Assembly (NCBI GenBank): GCA_002482545.1
Contig: DLGF01000015.1
Location: 1 to 64,000, forward strand
DNA length: 64,000 nucleotides
DNA from: Sporomusaceae bacterium UBA7701
GTDB lineage: Bacteria; Bacillota; Negativicutes; Sporomusales; UBA7701
Direction of reading: 5' to 3'
Below are positions 60,566-64,000 of this stretch, piece after piece (position 1 is the stretch's first letter; each line of letters starts with the position of its first letter). Position numbers and translations under genes: made by a program. The notes under the pieces are model-generated. The model was given only the letters and a program-made list of their open reading frames with translations. It was not told where the DNA came from and did no database searches.

Positions 60566-63500
60566 GTTTACCGAAGCCCAGGAACGGGCGATTCGCACCC
60601 TGGACGCGAATGTGGCCGTTTCGGCGGGCGCCGGCGCAGGAAAAACCAAGGTGCTGGTCGAGCGCTATATTCACCTGCTGGCCGAAGGCCGGGCGGAAAC
60701 CGGCGGGATACTGGCCATCACCTTTACCAATAAAGCAGCCAAAGAGATGAAGGAAAGAATCCGGGCCCGGGCGGCCGAACTGGCCGAAACGGCCGGCAGC
60801 GGGGCGGAAAGGCAGCGCTGGCGGGATATCAGGGCCGAGGTGGAGGCCGCGCCGATCGGCACCTTTCACAGCTTCTGCGGAAGAGTGCTCCGCGATAATC
60901 CGGTGGAGGCGGGGCTTGACCCGGGGTTCGCCGTGCTGGACGAAGCGGAGACCGAACTCCTCCTGGAAAAGGCGCTGGCCGAAGTGCTGGCCGCCGGCCT
61001 GTCCGAAGGCGCCGACTGGCTGGACAGGCTGCTGGGCGCCTATGAGCAGACGGCGCTCACGGAGTTGACCAAGGGCCTTTATGACCGTCTCGCCGGCCTG
61101 GGCTGGGTGAAGGAGGGTCTGGCGGAGCGCCTGGCCGTCCCCTATGGCCGCGCGGCCGGAGCGCGCGAGACGCTCCAGGACGAGCTTAGGACCCAGTGTC
61201 TGGCGCTGATCGCCGGCAAGGACCAGCTCAACCCGGCCGGCGCCCAGTATAGCCGGATAGCGGCTCTGGAACGGGACTGGGAAGCGGTGAGCACGGCCAT
61301 CGGCAAGGCTGTGGCGGAGGCGGCGGCCGACCGGGTTCTGGCCCGCTACCTGGACGGTCTGGACCGTCGCTCGAAGGATAAGGAGCTGGTGGCGGCCGTA
61401 AAGGAGACGCTGAAAAACCTGCGCCGGGTCCGGGCCGATCTGGCGGCGGCGGAATTGGTGCCCGCCTGGTGCCGGCTGCTGTCGGCGCTGCACCGGCGAC
61501 TGGCGGAGCATAAAGCGGAAAACCGGGTATTAACCTTCAACGACCTCGAGGTCCGGGCCGCCGAACTGCTCGGCGGCAACCCGGACGTACGGCGGAGGTA
61601 TCAGAACCGCCTTCGCCAGATCATGGTCGACGAGTTCCAAGATACGAACGAGCTGCAGCGGCAGGTAGTGTATCTGCTGGCCGGGGGGGACGCCGGGCGG
61701 CTGTCCGGGAGCAAGCTGTTCGTCGTCGGGGACGCCAAGCAGTCGATTTACCGGTTCCGGGGAGCGGACGTGGCGGTTTTTGAACGGGTTAAAGCGGACA
61801 TTGCCGCCTCCGGCGGCGTCCTCGTCGAGCTGGATGTGAATTTCCGCTCGGCCGGGGCGCTGCTGGCCGTCTATAACGAATGCTTCGCCGCCATGATGGG
61901 CACGGCGCAGGATGTCATTCCCTTCCGTCCGCTGCTGGCTCACCGGCAGGAGGGCGAGGTCGTCCGCGCCGAGTTTATGCCGGTCGCCAGGGACAGCCTG
62001 ACGGCGGGCGAAACGGCGCGGCAGGCGGAAGCCGGCGCGATCGCCCGCCGGATCAGGCGGATGGTGGACGGCTGCGAAAGGCTGGTAGGTCAGGGCGAAG
62101 CCGCGCGGCCGGTCTGCTACGGCGATATCGCGGTGCTGTTCAGGACAATCAAGGATATGGAAGTATATACCGCCGCCCTCCAGGCAGCGGCCATTCCCTT
62201 TTGCGTTGTCGGAGGGCAGGGGTTTTACCAGCGCCAGGAAATCCGCGATATATTGAACCTGCTGAAGGTGATCGACAACCGCTTCCGGGAAACGGCGCTG
62301 GCCGGGGTGCTGCGCTCGCCGCTCTTCCTGCTGGCCGACAGCGTGCTGCTGCGGCTCAGGCAGGCGGGGAGCAGCCTGTGGCACGGCCTGGAACGCCATG
62401 CCTCGCTTCCCGGGCTGTCCGACGAGGACCGGCAGGCGGCCGAACGGGCCTGGCGGATACTGGAGAAGCTGCGCGGTTTGCGCGGCCTGGTGGGCTTAAG
62501 CGAGCTGGTTGAGCGGGCGCTGACCGAGACGTGCTACCCCGAATTTGTCCTGACCCAGTTCATGGGGCGGCAGCAGTACGCCAATCTGCTGAAGCTGGCG
62601 GCGGCGGCCCGGCAGTACGAGGCCAAGGGGCCGGCGGCGCTCGGCGATTTCCTCCGATATGTGGACCGGCTGGTCGCCGGCGAGGTCAAGGAGGGCGAAG
62701 CGCAGATCGAGACCGAAGACAGCGACGCCGTCAGGCTGATGACGATTCACAAATCCAAAGGTTTGGAGTTTCCTGTCGTATTCGTCCCGGACCTGCACCG
62801 GAAATTCAAGGAAGACCATGCCGCGGCCCTGTTCAACCCGGAACTGGGGCTGGGCCTCAAAGTGCCGGGGGAGGGCGGGGAACTGTCGGCAACCTCGGTG
62901 TATGAGGAAGTTGCCGGGCGGGAGAAGCAACTGGCGGTTCTCGAACTGAAAAGAGTGCTGTACGTGGCCATGACCCGGGCGCGGGATTATCTGGTCCTGT
63001 CCGGGGCCGGGGACAAGCTTGCGGCGGAAAAGGACTATACCGAACTCAATACCTGGCTGGGCTGGCTGGGCAAAGTATACGGCCTGACCGGCTTCGAAGC
63101 CCTGCCGGACCGCCTGGCGGTAAATAAAGCCCCGGTGCTGGTGCAGGCGTGTCCGGACCAGCTTCCGGCGGCGGCGTGCACGGAAGGCGTTCCTTGCAGC
63201 AGGGATTCCCGTCCGTGGCGGCTCGAAACGGTCAAAGGAAACATCGCGCCGTTGCCGGTTGCCGCCGCCGCGCCGCGCCCCTTCACCGCCACCGATATCG
63301 TCAAGTTCCGCCACTGCCGCCGGGCCTTCTACTACCATCGGATCGCCGGACTGCCGGAGGGGATCGGCGAATTCGCCGCCTCCGACAAGACGGGCCGTCC
63401 GTCCGGCCCTCTGACCGGCACGGCCCTGCACCGGTGCCTCGAACTTCTGGAGCCGGGCCTGGCCTGGGAAGAGTGTCTGGAGCAGGCCCTGGAGGAGACG

Positions 63501-64000
63501 GTGCCGGGAGAGTGGCGGGAAGCGGTGAGGCTTGACGCCCGGCCGCTGATCCGTTCCTACGTGGAAGGGGCGCTGTACCGGGAAATCGCCCCTTTGCCCA
63601 CCCTGCGGGAATGGCATTTCAGCTACTACCTCGATCCGGGGACGGCCCGGGCCGGAGTTTTCACCGGGCGGCTCGACTGCCTGACGGATTATCCGGACGG
63701 AACCTGCGGCATCGTGGACTACAAGACCGATCAGGTGACGGCCGGTGCCGCGGCGGCGAAAGCCCGGGAATACGCCGGCCAGCTCACTCTTTACAGTCTG
63801 GCCGTGGAAGCCGTCCTGAAGAAACCGGTCCGCGACGCGCGGCTCTTCTTTCTGCGGGCCGGGGTCGCGGTTCCGGTGCCGGTGGATCAGGCCGGCAAGG
63901 CGGCTGCCGAGCAGGAATTGCGGTCGCTTATCGGGTTTGTCCGGGAGCATCCGCGGGAGCGGGATTATCCCGGCAACCGGGAGTGGTGCAGCCGCTGCGG
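60558..64000 (+). CDS. addA: ATP-dependent helicase/nuclease subunit A (partial, runs off the window)
   Basis: About 1147 residues are visible, with no stop before base 64000. It is a UvrD-type helicase with Walker A SAGAGAGKT (22-30), TFTNKAAKEM, Walker B MVDEFQDTN, GDAKQSIYRFRGAD, and LMTIHKSKGLEFPVVF with VAMTRARDYLVL. The C-terminal nuclease (GRLDCL, GIVDYKTD) follows, and the last residues include a Cys pair. It starts inside the addB stop region, giving translational coupling. Confidence 0.95.
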   Translation, partial: MAEFTEAQERAIRTLDANVAVSAGAGAGKTKVLVERYIHLLAEGRAETGGILAITFTNKAAKEMKERIRARAAELAETAGSGAERQRWRDIRAEVEAAPIGTFHSFCGRVLRDNPVEAGLDPGFAVLDEAETELLLEKALAEVLAAGLSEGADWLDRLLGAYEQTALTELTKGLYDRLAGLGWVKEGLAERLAVPYGRAAGARETLQDELRTQCLALIAGKDQLNPAGAQYSRIAALERDWEAVSTAIGKAVAEAAADRVLARYLDGLDRRSKDKELVAAVKETLKNLRRVRADLAAAELVPAWCRLLSALHRRLAEHKAENRVLTFNDLEVRAAELLGGNPDVRRRYQNRLRQIMVDEFQDTNELQRQVVYLLAGGDAGRLSGSKLFVVGDAKQSIYRFRGADVAVFERVKADIAASGGVLVELDVNFRSAGALLAVYNECFAAMMGTAQDVIPFRPLLAHRQEGEVVRAEFMPVARDSLTAGETARQAEAGAIARRIRRMVDGCERLVGQGEAARPVCYGDIAVLFRTIKDMEVYTAALQAAAIPFCVVGGQGFYQRQEIRDILNLLKVIDNRFRETALAGVLRSPLFLLADSVLLRLRQAGSSLWHGLERHASLPGLSDEDRQAAERAWRILEKLRGLRGLVGLSELVERALTETCYPEFVLTQFMGRQQYANLLKLAAAARQYEAKGPAALGDFLRYVDRLVAGEVKEGEAQIETEDSDAVRLMTIHKSKGLEFPVVFVPDLHRKFKEDHAAALFNPELGLGLKVPGEGGELSATSVYEEVAGREKQLAVLELKRVLYVAMTRARDYLVLSGAGDKLAAEKDYTELNTWLGWLGKVYGLTGFEALPDRLAVNKAPVLVQACPDQLPAAACTEGVPCSRDSRPWRLETVKGNIAPLPVAAAAPRPFTATDIVKFRHCRRAFYYHRIAGLPEGIGEFAASDKTGRPSGPLTGTALHRCLELLEPGLAWEECLEQALEETVPGEWREAVRLDARPLIRSYVEGALYREIAPLPTLREWHFSYYLDPGTARAGVFTGRLDCLTDYPDGTCGIVDYKTDQVTAGAAAAKAREYAGQLTLYSLAVEAVLKKPVRDARLFFLRAGVAVPVPVDQAGKAAAEQELRSLIGFVREHPRERDYPGNREWCSRC

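Noticed and set aside
58604..60649. 681-codon open frame on the minus strand
   Set aside because: Shadow of addB; composition is typical of antisense frames in GC-rich coding DNA.
1..64000. tRNA, rRNA, prophage or insertion sequence genes
   Set aside because: No cloverleaf, rRNA-like segment, transposase, integrase or phage structural gene was recognised on either strand.

Overview
The window looks like chromosome of an anaerobic, spore-forming, outer-membrane-bearing Firmicute (Negativicutes, most likely Sporomusaceae). This rests on content: an alpha/beta small acid-soluble spore protein behind a sigma-G-like promoter (30083-30346), a signal-peptide beta-barrel porin ending in Phe (29057-29938), superoxide reductase, a [FeFe]-hydrogenase-like protein, a ferredoxin-fused EtfA, and AddAB rather than RecBCD. 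No rRNA, tRNA, CRISPR, prophage or insertion sequence was seen. The genus cannot be named from the sequence alone.

Region 1 (1-12060) is the most distinctive part. After a G-rich intergenic repeat array comes a GntP-type permease (minus strand) divergent from a seven-gene run: CoA-transferase, thiolase, acyl-CoA dehydrogenase, EtfB, ferredoxin-EtfA, MaoC-type (R)-enoyl-CoA hydratase and an NAD-type 3-oxoacyl reductase. It ends with a CBS-PAS-PAS-AAA-Fis activator of sigma-54. Three sigma-54 promoters (2045-2060 minus, 2308-2323 plus, 9035-9050 plus) and two upstream clusters of TAGACA/TGTCTA half-sites tie these genes into one regulon. The enzymes together would dismutate 3-hydroxybutyrate to acetyl-CoA and butyryl-CoA; the substrate is inferred.

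Region 2 (12061-23060): HAD phosphatase, proC, an ATC-hydrolase-family protein, a LysE exporter, a frameshifted PaaK-like ligase, then an Rrf2 regulator with its own dyad operator in front of cydABDC (cytochrome bd oxidase and its ABC exporter).

Region 3 (23061-38580): class II aldolase and an RluA pseudouridine synthase; small Cys-rich or membrane proteins; superoxide reductase, aspartokinase, porin, spore protein, flavin-binding protein, asnS, an aminotransferase, a PhoU-like/Pit phosphate uptake pair, a DMT transporter and a TGS-uridine-kinase-like protein.

Region 4 (38581-50911): a CheX-type phosphatase fused to MshEN-like repeats beside a lone CheY-like receiver; a biotin-independent 5S/OadA carboxyltransferase subunit; the hydrogenase-like protein; an amino-acid permease; alanine dehydrogenase with a GltS transporter divergent from an RpiR regulator; and a MASE3-GAF-GAF-GGDEF diguanylate cyclase. 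The aminotransferase and the carboxyltransferase share a 26-bp near-identical promoter-proximal dyad.

Region 5 (50912-64000): small metal-binding proteins, a thioredoxin-reductase-like flavoprotein, a uracil/xanthine permease, a MoeA-like protein behind a structured 220-nt leader ending in an intrinsic terminator (candidate riboswitch or attenuator), endonuclease III, a stand-alone ArgA-type acetyltransferase behind a palindrome-overlapped promoter, and addB-addA, with addA cut by the window edge.
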